Positions 28,808 through 36,474 of a stretch of 64,000 bases of DNA are shown in pieces (the stretch's first letter is position 1; each line of letters starts with the position of its first letter). Both the position numbers and the translations under genes were made by a program. This DNA comes from GCA-2731375 sp964631725 (lineage in GTDB: Bacteria; Pseudomonadota; Alphaproteobacteria; GCA-2731375), in contig CAZVYX010000004.1 of the NCBI GenBank assembly GCA_964631725.1, forward strand, positions 1 through 64,000. Direction: 5' to 3'. The notes beneath the pieces were generated by a model. The model was given only the letters and a program-made list of their open reading frames with translations, made no database searches and was not told the DNA's origin.

Positions 28808-30013
28808 ATGACGCAGGCTTTCGAAGGTATCCGCATTATCGACTTTTCCCAGGTTCTGGCCGGTCCTTTCGCCTCCGGGCAAATGGCCATGTTGGGGGCC
28901 GATGTGATCAAGGTCGAACAACCGGGCATGGGCGATCAGATGCGCACGACGATGGCCAACAACAAACTGGCCGACCTGAAATTGTCGCCTGGTTTCATGG
29001 GCGTCAATGCCAATAAGCGCGCCATCACCGTCGATCTGAAGCACCCGGACGCCAAGGAGATCATCCATCGCCTGCTGGCCGACGCCGATGTCCTGCTGGA
29101 GAACTTCAAGGCCGGCGTGATCGATCGTTTGGGCTATGGCTACGAGGCGGTGCGAAAGGTCAAGCCCGACATCATCTATTGCTCCGTCTCCGGCTATGGC
29201 CAACAGGGGCCGATGGCCGGCAAGGCGGCCTATGACGGCGCCATTCAGGCGGTTTCCGGCATGATGGGCATTACCGGCACGCCCGAGAGCGGGCCCATGC
29301 GGGCGGGCTATATGCCGGCGGATATCTCGACCGGGATCACCGCCGCCTTTGCCATATCCTCGGCCCTGTTCCGCCGCACTCATACCGGCGAGGGGCAGCA
29401 CCTGGACGTCTCCATGCTGGACAGCGCCATGACCATCATGAGCCCCAACCTGAACAAATATCTCGCCACCAAGGAGGAGCCCGAACTGGTCGGCAATACC
29501 TCGCCGACCTTTCAGGGTACGGCGAATACCTGGCCGACCAAGGACGGCCATATGCAGGTCAGCGTGATCACCGATAGGATGACGGCAACATTGGTCGAGG
29601 TCCTGGGCCATCCGGAATGGGCCGACGATCCCCGCTTTGCCACTTCGCAAGGCCGGGTCGAACACGCCGACGAGGTCAAGGCCATGATCGCGGAGGTGTT
29701 GCTGGGCGATACCACCGCCCGCTGGGCCGAAAAACTCGGCAATGCAGGCATTCCGGCAGTGCCCGTACACAGCCTTGCCCAGTTGATGGAATTTCCCCAA
29801 CTGGCGCACCGCGGCATTCTGGCCACCGTGCCGGCGCCGCCGGGGGTGGAGGGCGAGCTCACCATGACGACGGCGGGTTTTCATGCCTCCAACGGCGAGC
29901 CGAAAGTCACCTCCGCCGGGCCGCGCCTAAGCCAGCACACCGACGAAGTCCTGGCCGAGCTGGGCTACGACGCCGCCGCCATCCAGGCCTTCCACGACAA
30001 TGATGTAATCTGA
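28808..30013 (+). CDS. CaiB/BaiF family CoA-transferase (family III)
   Basis: 401-residue family III CoA-transferase. N-terminal IRIIDFSQVLAGPFASGQMAMLGADVIKVEQPG, NKRAITVDLKHPDA, SVSGYGQQGPMAGK, and the catalytic aspartate in HLDVSMLDSAMTIM (about residue 209), intact in contrast to the copy at 18292. It is closest in this window to the copy at 33951-35156, with which it shares the opening MTQAF and much of the core. AGGAG at 28796-28800 supports the ATG at 28808. An LLM flavin oxidoreductase follows 26 bases downstream, forming a two-gene unit. Confidence 0.92.
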   Translation: MTQAFEGIRIIDFSQVLAGPFASGQMAMLGADVIKVEQPGMGDQMRTTMANNKLADLKLSPGFMGVNANKRAITVDLKHPDAKEIIHRLLADADVLLENFKAGVIDRLGYGYEAVRKVKPDIIYCSVSGYGQQGPMAGKAAYDGAIQAVSGMMGITGTPESGPMRAGYMPADISTGITAAFAISSALFRRTHTGEGQHLDVSMLDSAMTIMSPNLNKYLATKEEPELVGNTSPTFQGTANTWPTKDGHMQVSVITDRMTATLVEVLGHPEWADDPRFATSQGRVEHADEVKAMIAEVLLGDTTARWAEKLGNAGIPAVPVHSLAQLMEFPQLAHRGILATVPAPPGVEGELTMTTAGFHASNGEPKVTSAGPRLSQHTDEVLAELGYDAAAIQAFHDNDVI

Positions 30014-30039
30014 GACGTAATCCAGAGTAGGAGATGGCC

Positions 30040-31059
30040 ATGAAGATCGATGCGCAACTGGGCAGCCTGTATCCGGGCAAGGCGGCGGACCTGGCGAAAC
30101 GCATGCAGGCCATGGGCTTCGATGCGGTCTGGAGTTTCGAGGCCGGGCATGATCCGTTTCTGCCGCTAATGGCGGCGGCCATGGCGACGGACAGAATCGA
30201 GATCGGCACCAACATCGCCGTTGCCTTCGGCCGCAGCCCCTTCGCCACGGCGCAGGCGGCGTGGGATCTGCAACAGGCCTCGAATGGCCGTTTCCACTTA
30301 GGTTTGGGCACCCAGGTGCGGGCCCATATCGAACGCCGCTATGGCATGCCGTTCGAACACCCCGCCGCGCGGTTGACCGACTATATCCGCTGCCTGCGCG
30401 CCATCTTCGACAATTTTCAGAACGGCACCCGGCCGCAGTATGAGGGCCCGTTCTATAAATTTATCCTGACCAACCCGGCTTTCATCCCCGGGCCCATCGA
30501 ACATCCGCACATCCCGATCTACGTCGCCGGCGTCAACCCGCGCATGTGCCGGGCGGCGGGCGAGGTGGCGGACGGCTTCCACGTCCATCCCATGCATTCC
30601 ACTGCCTATCTGCAGGACGTGGTCCGCCCGGCCATCGATGAAGGCGCCAAGCTGGCCGGTAAGTCGGTGGATGATATGGATCTGCATGCCTCCGTCTTCT
30701 GCGTCCTGGGCGAGACCGAGGCCGAACGCGCCGCGTCCGAGCGGCAGATCCGCGAACAGGTAGCTTTCTACGCCTCGACGCCGAACTACCGCGCCCTCCT
30801 CCGCCACCACGGTTTCGAGGACCTGGGCAAGGAGTTGAGCGGCATCGTCCGTACGGGAGATTTCGCCAACATCGGCGACAAGGTGCCCGACGAACTGCTG
30901 GCCGAAGTCGCCGTCGCCACCGATTTCAGCAAGCTGGGCGGATTATTGAAACATCGCTACACCGGCCTGGTCCAGCGCATCGCGACCTACTACCCCATCC
31001 CCGACGAAGACCCGGTGGAAAAATGGGCCGCGATGGTGAAGGGGTTTGAGGCGGCATGA
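30040..31059 (+). CDS. LLM class F420-dependent oxidoreductase (TIGR03617-like)
   Basis: 339-residue bacterial luciferase-like (LLM) TIM barrel that uses reduced F420 or FMN. The pattern DAVWSFEAGHDPFLPLMAAAMATDRIEIGTNIAVAFGRSPFATAQAAWDLQQASNGRFHLGLGTQVRAH is the family hallmark, and HIPIYVAGVNPRMCRAAGEVADGFHVHPMHS lies in the middle. The family was first noticed in F420-producing mycobacteria but occurs in alphaproteobacteria, where the cofactor is not established. TAGGAG just upstream favours the second ATG at 30040 over 30034. Paired with the preceding CoA-transferase; a related copy lies at 61023-62063. The substrate is unknown. Confidence 0.85.
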   Translation: MKIDAQLGSLYPGKAADLAKRMQAMGFDAVWSFEAGHDPFLPLMAAAMATDRIEIGTNIAVAFGRSPFATAQAAWDLQQASNGRFHLGLGTQVRAHIERRYGMPFEHPAARLTDYIRCLRAIFDNFQNGTRPQYEGPFYKFILTNPAFIPGPIEHPHIPIYVAGVNPRMCRAAGEVADGFHVHPMHSTAYLQDVVRPAIDEGAKLAGKSVDDMDLHASVFCVLGETEAERAASERQIREQVAFYASTPNYRALLRHHGFEDLGKELSGIVRTGDFANIGDKVPDELLAEVAVATDFSKLGGLLKHRYTGLVQRIATYYPIPDEDPVEKWAAMVKGFEAA

Positions 31060-31143
31060 AGTCGCGCCAGAACTTTATCAAGAAATGAAGGATTCAGTGG
31101 AGCGACCGCGAATACCAAGCCCGATACGATGGAGGCATAAGAT

Positions 31144-31479
31144 ATGGGGTTCGTCAGAGTTTGGCCCGAATTTGGAAGTTCAGGCATTTGGCGGCCGCCT
31201 GTGAGGCGAAAGCCTCCGATGGGAGGGATGCTTGAATACAGTCACCTTGGTCTACCAGATCGCCTCGCTGAAAAATTCAAGGCATGGCAGGATTTTTATG
31301 ACGACAATTTCATGCCTGGAGAAATCGGTAAGCCCAAGGCGGCTGACATCGCAAAACTAGAGAATGAACAATTAGCTTTGGCTAAAGCATTGCATGAGTT
31401 TACGGGGCAAGAGGTAGAGGCCTGGCTCGGTGATATGCAGGTAGTCACCTTTAGCCAAGACGCAGAATCCAAGATTTGA
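31144..31479 (+). CDS. Small hypothetical protein
   Basis: 111 residues, soluble, no membrane segment. The N-terminus (VRVWPEFGSSGIWRPP) is aromatic- and proline-rich, then an acidic/basic helical segment (LPDRLAEKFKAWQDFYDDNF; AADIAKLENEQLALAKALHEFTG). GGAGG 11 bases before the ATG and ordinary composition argue it is real. Codon usage is less GC-rich than the neighbours, which hints at acquired DNA. It is followed within 10 bases by the tiny frame at 31489. I do not recognise the family. The position, next to other short odd genes, resembles accessory or toxin/immunity loci, but this is only a guess. Confidence 0.55.
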   Translation: MGFVRVWPEFGSSGIWRPPVRRKPPMGGMLEYSHLGLPDRLAEKFKAWQDFYDDNFMPGEIGKPKAADIAKLENEQLALAKALHEFTGQEVEAWLGDMQVVTFSQDAESKI

Positions 31480-31488
31480 GGGTCGAAT

Positions 31489-31638
31489 ATGAGGCGAGTT
31501 CAGGGGATGGAGTTCCTCGGAACGGATACGGCAAAGATTGCTGATTTATCGACTGAATTAGGGGACCAAGTCTGGAGGGAAGCGTTATTGCATGGCGATG
31601 TTGCACAGCATAGGCGTGTCCGGCGCGGGTTATTCTAA
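31489..31638 (+). CDS. Possible 49-residue protein coupled to the preceding small gene
   Basis: A short frame starting ATG at 31489 with GAGGG six bases upstream, ten bases after the preceding stop. The product is 49 residues, opening MRRVQGMEFLGTDTAKIADL and ending in an Arg-rich tail. It runs into the start of the VWA gene in another frame (overlap from 31592). It could be a genuine small partner protein or a truncated relic. No family recognised. Confidence 0.3.
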   Translation: MRRVQGMEFLGTDTAKIADLSTELGDQVWREALLHGDVAQHRRVRRGLF

Positions 31639-32518
31639 ATCGGAAGAGCGTTTGAGCGTTTCGTTCCCCATATACGCAGCCCTTGCAGCATCCGGCAGGC
31701 TTGCACAGTTCGGCGCGCTTCTTCTCACCCTGCTGACGGCATTCCTAGGAATGCCCCTCAACGCCCAGTCGGCTGATATCGAGGTCGATGTGGAGCTCGT
31801 CCTGGCGGTGGACGTCTCGCGCTCAATGTCCCCGGGGGAGCTGGAAATTCAACGCCGGGGCTATGCCGAGGCTTTGACCAGCAAGGAAGTCATTTCGGCC
31901 ATCACCGGCGGATTGCTCGGCCGGGTCGCGGTCCTTTATGTCGAATGGGCCGGTCGTGGATCGCAACGGATCATCGTCGATTGGACCCTGATCAGCGGTC
32001 TTGCAGAGGCGAAAGCACTCGCCGCCAAGCTGACGGCGCATTTCGATTCCTCGATGCGGCGAACGTCGATCTCCGGCGCGTTGCAGTTCGCCGCACGGCA
32101 ATTCGACGGCAACGGTTTCGTATCGCACCGCAGGATCATAGACATCTCCGGCGATGGCCCGAACAACCACGGGCGGCCCGTCCTGGCGGCCCGTCGCGAG
32201 ACCTTGGCGCGGGGCATCGTGATCAACGGTCTGCCGCTGATGACCAGGGAGGGATTGGGCAGCCAGTTTTACCTGAAGGATCTGGACGAATATTACCGCA
32301 ATTGCGTGACAGGGGGTCCCGGCGCCTTCGTTTTGCCGGTTCTGGACTGGACGCAGTTCCCCCTGGCCGTTCGCTACAAGCTGGTCATGGAACTGGCGAT
32401 GCCGGTATCACCGCCGGCAATCAGACCCATCTACATCCGAAACGCCGAAGACGCCTATGACTGCCTGATCGGAGAGAAAATCTGGGAGGATTTCATGGAT
32501 GACTGGATCTCGCCCTGA
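31592..32518 (+). CDS. DUF1194 von Willebrand factor A-like secreted protein
   Basis: 308-residue protein of the DUF1194 family, mostly alphaproteobacterial VWA-fold proteins. A hydrophobic signal segment (about residues 35-60, ending near LNAQSA) precedes the VWA domain. The MIDAS metal site begins VELVLAVDVSRSMSPGE (DxSxS). A second metal-site threonine may be in RRTSISGAL, and the third aspartate in RRIIDISGDGPNNHGRP. Family members are presumed periplasmic and of unknown function. The start is uncertain: about 30 residues precede the hydrophobic segment, and a later initiation codon is possible. Standalone gene. Confidence 0.8.
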   Translation: MAMLHSIGVSGAGYSKSEERLSVSFPIYAALAASGRLAQFGALLLTLLTAFLGMPLNAQSADIEVDVELVLAVDVSRSMSPGELEIQRRGYAEALTSKEVISAITGGLLGRVAVLYVEWAGRGSQRIIVDWTLISGLAEAKALAAKLTAHFDSSMRRTSISGALQFAARQFDGNGFVSHRRIIDISGDGPNNHGRPVLAARRETLARGIVINGLPLMTREGLGSQFYLKDLDEYYRNCVTGGPGAFVLPVLDWTQFPLAVRYKLVMELAMPVSPPAIRPIYIRNAEDAYDCLIGEKIWEDFMDDWISP

Positions 32519-32580
32519 TTGTTTGGTCAGATAACGGATTTAGGGATCATTCAAATTGAACCCATGCGAAGGAGAACACG

Positions 32581-32976
32581 ATGAAACAAGAGCGTCTCGA
32601 TCCAGGCTGGGCCTGGACCAGGAAATATAACATCTCCGCCGGGGTGAAACTGGGCGATACAGTACAATTGTCCGGCATCGTGGCGCTGGACGGCGAGGGT
32701 AATATCGTTGGCGTGGGCGACGTCTATGCCCAATCGAAGCAGATCTTCAAGAATATCGAAGAGGCTTTGCACAGTGCCGGCGCGACAATGGCCGATGTGG
32801 TCAAGATCACCACCTACCTGACCGATATATCCAACTACGGCGAATTCGGCAGGGCCCGTACCGAGGCCTTTCCAGACGGCGTGCCCGCCAGCACAGCGGT
32901 CGCCACGCCCGCCCTGGTAATGCCGGAACTGCTGGTCGAAGTCGAAGCCATGGCCGTCATCGGCAGCGGTAACTAA
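32581..32976 (+). CDS. RidA family protein
   Basis: 131-residue YjgF/YER057c/UK114-type protein. Canonical RidA deaminates reactive enamine/imine intermediates from PLP enzymes such as threonine dehydratase. Seen: GDTVQLSGIVALDGEGN, QSKQIFKNIEEALHSAGATMADVVKITTYLTDI (the conserved core), and the C-terminal PASTAVATPALVMPELLVEVEAMAVI. The final part differs from canonical RidA, where an Arg (in the R-V/I-A pattern) binds the substrate carboxylate; here the corresponding position reads STAV, so this is probably a non-RidA subgroup (Rid2-7) with another or no deaminase role. AAGGAG eight bases before the ATG. Standalone. Confidence 0.85.
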   Translation: MKQERLDPGWAWTRKYNISAGVKLGDTVQLSGIVALDGEGNIVGVGDVYAQSKQIFKNIEEALHSAGATMADVVKITTYLTDISNYGEFGRARTEAFPDGVPASTAVATPALVMPELLVEVEAMAVIGSGN

Positions 32977-32980
32977 CGAA

Positions 32981-33012
32981 CAAAGGGGTCAACTGGCAAA
33001 GGGGTCAACTGG
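32981..33012. repeat. Two perfect tandem copies of a 16-bp repeat
   Basis: CAAAGGGGTCAACTGG occurs at 32981-32996 and again at 32997-33012, directly adjacent. It lies between the RidA stop and the REP-like palindrome, and may be the edge of a former mobile or repetitive element. Confidence 0.7.
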
Positions 33013-33023
33013 ATATGGGGGAA

Positions 33024-33044
33024 ATGGGGTCGCGACCCATACTA
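33024..33044. repeat. REP-like palindrome
   Basis: AATGGGGTCGCGACCCATACT: the near-perfect palindrome ATGGGGTCGCGACCCAT with one unpaired G. The GGGTCGCGACCC core resembles palindromes found beside REP-associated tyrosine transposases (IS200-like Y1). No transposase gene is present. Confidence 0.4.
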
Positions 33045-33058
33045 TCGTTGCGCGCCCC

Positions 33059-33445
33059 TCAAAACGGATCAAAATTCGGGTTCGCCGCTTTTTCCACTTG
33101 GGGGTGCTGTTCCTGCAGTGTCAAAAAGGCCGCTTTCAGCTTGGGTAGTTGGACGGCAACCACATTCCAGATGACGGCAGGATCGACCGCGTCATAGTCG
33201 TGGCGCATGACACTGCCGAACTGGCGCACCGCGTGCAGGTCCACATCCGCCGGCATGGCGCCGTCGAAGCGGGGGCCGAGCTTCCGCGCCGCCTCGGCAA
33301 TGCGTTCCAGGCAGCGTTCCACCGCATCCCGTGCCATCGGATTGTCCTGCAAGGTCTTGGCCGTCAGCCCATGGGTATATGTCTCGATCGAGGCGATGTT
33401 CCGCAGAATATCGTTGATGCGCCGTGGCGCCCGGTCAGTAGGCAA
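33059..33445 (-). CDS. hepT: HepT-like toxin (DUF86, HEPN ribonuclease)
   Basis: About 128-residue HEPN-fold protein that in characterised pairs is an RNase kept silent by AMPylation from the MntA antitoxin. Seen: INDILRNIASIETYTHGLT, RDAVERCLERIAEAARKLG, and the conserved RQFGSVMRHDYDAVDPAVIW, where RHDY is the catalytic R...HxY-type motif. A TTG at 33445, nine bases after AGGAGG, is the most likely start; the frame opens further upstream. It overlaps the antitoxin gene by 11 bases, so the two are translationally coupled with antitoxin first. The stop lies beside the REP-like repeats. Confidence 0.82.
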   Translation of the reverse strand: MPTDRAPRRINDILRNIASIETYTHGLTAKTLQDNPMARDAVERCLERIAEAARKLGPRFDGAMPADVDLHAVRQFGSVMRHDYDAVDPAVIWNVVAVQLPKLKAAFLTLQEQHPQVEKAANPNFDPF

Positions 33446-33854
33446 CGACCACATCCTCCTGGGCGGACTGGTCAAAGGCGGCATTGAATTCCGCCAACGT
33501 CATGATTTCAACGGATGTTCCCAATATCTCCGTCAGGTCCGCCTGCAATGCGGCCAGACGAAACGCATCCATATCGTCGGAAACCTTGACCATTAGATCA
33601 ACGTCGCTGCCCGGCCCCTCCTCACCTCGGGCGACGGAACCAAAGACCGCGATATGCAACAGCCCGCGGCGAACAAGATCCTCGCGGTGTCGGCGCAGTA
33701 CGGCGATGCACCGGCCCAGTGAGGGCGGGCGCGGTTCCGAACTCAAACCGTCAATGAAGCCGGTCACCAGGCGCGAGGCGCTGACGCCCCGTTTCCTGGC
33801 ATGGCCCTTCAGGTCCGTGACATGGGGCGGGTCTATGTTCAGGGTAAGGGGCAA
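33435..33854 (-). CDS. mntA: MntA-like nucleotidyltransferase antitoxin with RHH-like N-terminus
   Basis: About 139 residues. The C-terminal part is a minimal nucleotidyltransferase with the motif FGSVARGEEGPGSDVDLMV (GSX10DXD), the AMPylating enzyme that neutralises HepT. The N-terminal 40 residues (LTLNIDPPHVTDLKGHARKRG, then SASRLVTGFIDGL) look like a ribbon-helix-helix DNA-binding domain: a short strand followed by two helices. If right, this antitoxin can repress its own operon. A TTG at 33854 is inferred as start because the sequence further upstream is the promoter itself (-35 TTGACA). Codon use is ordinary but the upstream DNA is strikingly AT-rich. Confidence 0.75.
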   Translation of the reverse strand: MPLTLNIDPPHVTDLKGHARKRGVSASRLVTGFIDGLSSEPRPPSLGRCIAVLRRHREDLVRRGLLHIAVFGSVARGEEGPGSDVDLMVKVSDDMDAFRLAALQADLTEILGTSVEIMTLAEFNAAFDQSAQEDVVVAY

Positions 33855-33873
33855 ATTCCTGCTGCCTCGACTG

Positions 33874-33923
33874 ATTACTACGTAATATACGTATATATTT
33901 GATTCATACGTAATAATTGTCAA
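33874..33923 (-). promoter_or_regulatory. Promoter and likely operators of the MntA/HepT operon
   Basis: On the minus strand TTGACA (33923-33918) is followed, 17 bases later, by AAATAT (33900-33895), a good sigma-70 promoter. Three TACGTA cores lie in it at 33912-33907, 33893-33888 and 33884-33879, with centre spacings of 19 and 9 bases. The outer copies are in ATTACGTA contexts. This fits autoregulation by an RHH antitoxin. Confidence 0.55.
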
Positions 33924-33950
33924 TCGTGGTGTTTCGCCGAAGAAACGCTG

Positions 33951-35156
33951 TTACACCGCGCCGTTGTCGTGAAAGCCGGCGATTTCCGCCTCCGAAAATC
34001 CCAACTCGCCCAACACTTCGTCCGTATGCTGGCCATGGTCGGGGGCGCCGTGGCGCACAGCCGGGCCGTCCTCGTTGGCCATATAGGCGGCGGCGATCAG
34101 CCTCTGGCTGCCGCCCAGGCTGGGCGGGCCGTCGACATCGACCAAAACGTCGCGGTGGGCCATCTGCTCGTCGGCAATGACGTCGGCATAGCGCTTGATC
34201 TTGGCCACTGGCACCTTGGCGGCTTGCAGTTTCTCAACCCAATTATCGGCGCTGTCAGTGGCCAGGGCGGCGGTGATCTCGCCACTCAGATAGTCGTAAT
34301 TTGCAATCCGCCCCGCACGGTCGGCGTAGCGGGGATCGTCCAGCAGGGCGCCGATACCAAGGGTCTTGAACAAAGCCTCGACCTGCGGCTGCTGGACCAC
34401 GGCCAGTTGCACATGGCCCTCGGCGGTGGGAAATACATTCACCGTCGGCATCCGGGTGATGGACTCGTTGCCGTCCAGCTTCGCCTCCTCCCCCTCGACT
34501 GTATGGCAGACCACGCGGGAGCCTTGCAGCGTCAGCGCGCTATCCAGCATGGCCACATCCAGATGCTGCCCCTCGCCGGTTTCCCGGCGCCGATAAAGGG
34601 CGCCGGAAATGGCCAGGGCCGCCGTCAGGCCGGTCGACATATCGACGACGAAAAAGCCGGTCCGCGTGGGACCGGTTTCGGGATGTCCATTGACGTTCAT
34701 CATGCCCGAGGCGGCCTGGATCGCGCCGTCATAGGCGGGCACGCCTGCCTTCGGCCCCGTCTGGCCATAGCCAGAGATCGAACAATAGATAATGTCGGGC
34801 TTGATCGACTTGGCGAAGTCATAGCCAAAACCAAGGCGGTCCATCTGTCCGGCCTTGAAATTCTCCATCACCACATCGCTTTCCCGGATCAATCGGGTGA
34901 CAATTTCCTTCGCCTCTTTTGCTTTTAAATCAAGCACTATGCCGCGTTTATTCACGTTACACATTAAATAACTCGGCGACAAGCCAAGGCCCCGCAACTC
35001 ATCGCCGCAGATCAGCCGGCGAACCTGATCGCCTTCGCCCGGCTGCTCAACCTTGATCACTTCGGCCCCCAACAGGGACAGTTGCTGGGCCGCGAAGGGT
35101 CCGGCCAGAACCTGGGTAAAATCGAGAATACGGATATTTGAAAACGCTTGCGTCAT
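33951..35156 (-). CDS. CaiB/BaiF family CoA-transferase (family III)
   Basis: 401-residue family III CoA-transferase, close paralog of the gene at 28808: IRILDFTQVLAGPFAAQQLSLLGAEVIKVEQPG at the N-terminus, NKRGIVLDLK, SISGYGQTGPKAG, and the catalytic aspartate in HLDVAMLDSALTLQ near residue 205. The C-terminus ends in EVLGELGFSEAEIAGFHDNGAV, parallel to the paralog. Unlike that copy it has no adjacent LLM oxidoreductase. A short AT-rich patch around 34910-34975 stands out. The gene begins 108 bases from the M24 peptidase gene on the same strand; 35157-35264 holds no recognisable gene or site. Confidence 0.92.
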   Translation of the reverse strand: MTQAFSNIRILDFTQVLAGPFAAQQLSLLGAEVIKVEQPGEGDQVRRLICGDELRGLGLSPSYLMCNVNKRGIVLDLKAKEAKEIVTRLIRESDVVMENFKAGQMDRLGFGYDFAKSIKPDIIYCSISGYGQTGPKAGVPAYDGAIQAASGMMNVNGHPETGPTRTGFFVVDMSTGLTAALAISGALYRRRETGEGQHLDVAMLDSALTLQGSRVVCHTVEGEEAKLDGNESITRMPTVNVFPTAEGHVQLAVVQQPQVEALFKTLGIGALLDDPRYADRAGRIANYDYLSGEITAALATDSADNWVEKLQAAKVPVAKIKRYADVIADEQMAHRDVLVDVDGPPSLGGSQRLIAAAYMANEDGPAVRHGAPDHGQHTDEVLGELGFSEAEIAGFHDNGAV

Positions 35157-35264
35157 AACTGGATCACACCTGTACCATGAAAATCAGAAAGCAAAATAAG
35201 CTCAGATACCTCGGCCATCATACTGAATTATCGGGCCGGCGTAATTGGCGGCGATAATGTGGTC

Positions 35265-36449
35265 TCAAATTCGGTCTATCACCGCCAGTTCCCTCGGTGA
35301 CCGGGTCAGAATACGGCAGCCGCCGTCTTCAACAACCACCATGTCCTCGAGCTTGATTGTCCCGGCTTCGGGATCGCAGAGGTGAAGCTCAATGGCGAGC
35401 ACCATACCCGTCCTGATTACCTCGCCGCCGCCCCGCGATAACAAAGGCGGCTCATTCAGCTCCAACCCGACCCCATGGCCGACGAAATGCGCCCTGCCGC
35501 CATCGCGAAAAGCAAGGAAGGTCTCGCCGATCCCCTGGCCTTCGGCATGGGATATCGCCGCTTCGAAAACCTCGCCCGAAGTCATTCCCGGTTTGATGTC
35601 GGCAATCAGGCTGTCGGCGGTCCGGTGCAAACGGCCATAGACCTGCCGCAGTTTTTCACTCGGTCGGCCAAGACAGTAGGTCCGCGTCTGATCGCCGTGG
35701 TAGCCGTCGACACAAACCGGAATGTCGACAACCACCAAATCACCGGCAGTGATAACCCGCCGCGCCGCCCCGGCGGAAACCGCGGCGCTAAGACCAACGC
35801 CGGAGATAGCAAAAATCACGCCGCTGATCCGATCGATATTGTCACCCGACGCCAACGGTCCCCGGCCCATGGAGAAATCGGACTGCCGGATGAAGAAGAC
35901 GCCCTCGTGCCCGGCGCGGCGGTGGCCGTCTTCGAGGATGGCCGAGGCTTCCAATTCGGTCAGTCCGGGGCGCCAGTTCCCTAGCGCGGCGTTGTGACCG
36001 GCATCAAGCGCGGCGGCGGCCCTTTCGATGGCGGCGATTTCCGCGCCATCCTTGATCATCCTCTGGCTCAGTATTTCCGGCGAGATATCCACCAATTCCG
36101 CGCCGCCGACTACATTTTGCAGTTTTTGGTATTGCGGGACGGGCATGACATCGAGTTCCGCTCCGATCGCCAGGCCGGTCATGTTCGCGCCAAAAATCCG
36201 GGTGATGATCTTGCCCAGGTTTCTTTCGCGAACAATCCGGTCCGGTTTCAATCCGGATTGACGTTTGGCGAAGTCCATGCCGGCGCGAACAAAAAGCCAG
36301 GCGTCGTCCGGCAAAACCGCCAACCAGCCCGGTTGCGCCGTGCCCGTGTAATAGAAAATGTCGCGGGAAAAATGCAGCATCGCCCCGGCCAGCCCACTTT
36401 CGCGAATGCGACGTTGTAATTCCGCCAGGCGCGTTTGATCAGGGGTCAT
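35265..36449 (-). CDS. M24 family Xaa-Pro peptidase/creatinase-like hydrolase
   Basis: 394-residue pita-bread metalloenzyme: an N-terminal creatinase-type domain (LAELQRRIRESGLAGAMLHF) and a C-terminal peptidase domain. The dinuclear metal ligands appear in order: DIPVCVDGYHGDQTRT (two aspartates), HFVGHGVGLELNEPP (histidine), AIELHL (glutamate), and KLEDMVVVEDGG (glutamate). That argues for an active dipeptidase or creatinase-like hydrolase rather than a non-enzymatic relative. The substrate is not evident. The ATG at 36449 is the family start (TPDQTRLAELQRR). It is followed, 108 bases on, by the CoA-transferase gene. Confidence 0.88.
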   Translation of the reverse strand: MTPDQTRLAELQRRIRESGLAGAMLHFSRDIFYYTGTAQPGWLAVLPDDAWLFVRAGMDFAKRQSGLKPDRIVRERNLGKIITRIFGANMTGLAIGAELDVMPVPQYQKLQNVVGGAELVDISPEILSQRMIKDGAEIAAIERAAAALDAGHNAALGNWRPGLTELEASAILEDGHRRAGHEGVFFIRQSDFSMGRGPLASGDNIDRISGVIFAISGVGLSAAVSAGAARRVITAGDLVVVDIPVCVDGYHGDQTRTYCLGRPSEKLRQVYGRLHRTADSLIADIKPGMTSGEVFEAAISHAEGQGIGETFLAFRDGGRAHFVGHGVGLELNEPPLLSRGGGEVIRTGMVLAIELHLCDPEAGTIKLEDMVVVEDGGCRILTRSPRELAVIDRI

Positions 36450-36474
36450 ACTCCTTCAGCTCTCGAGTCCTGAC

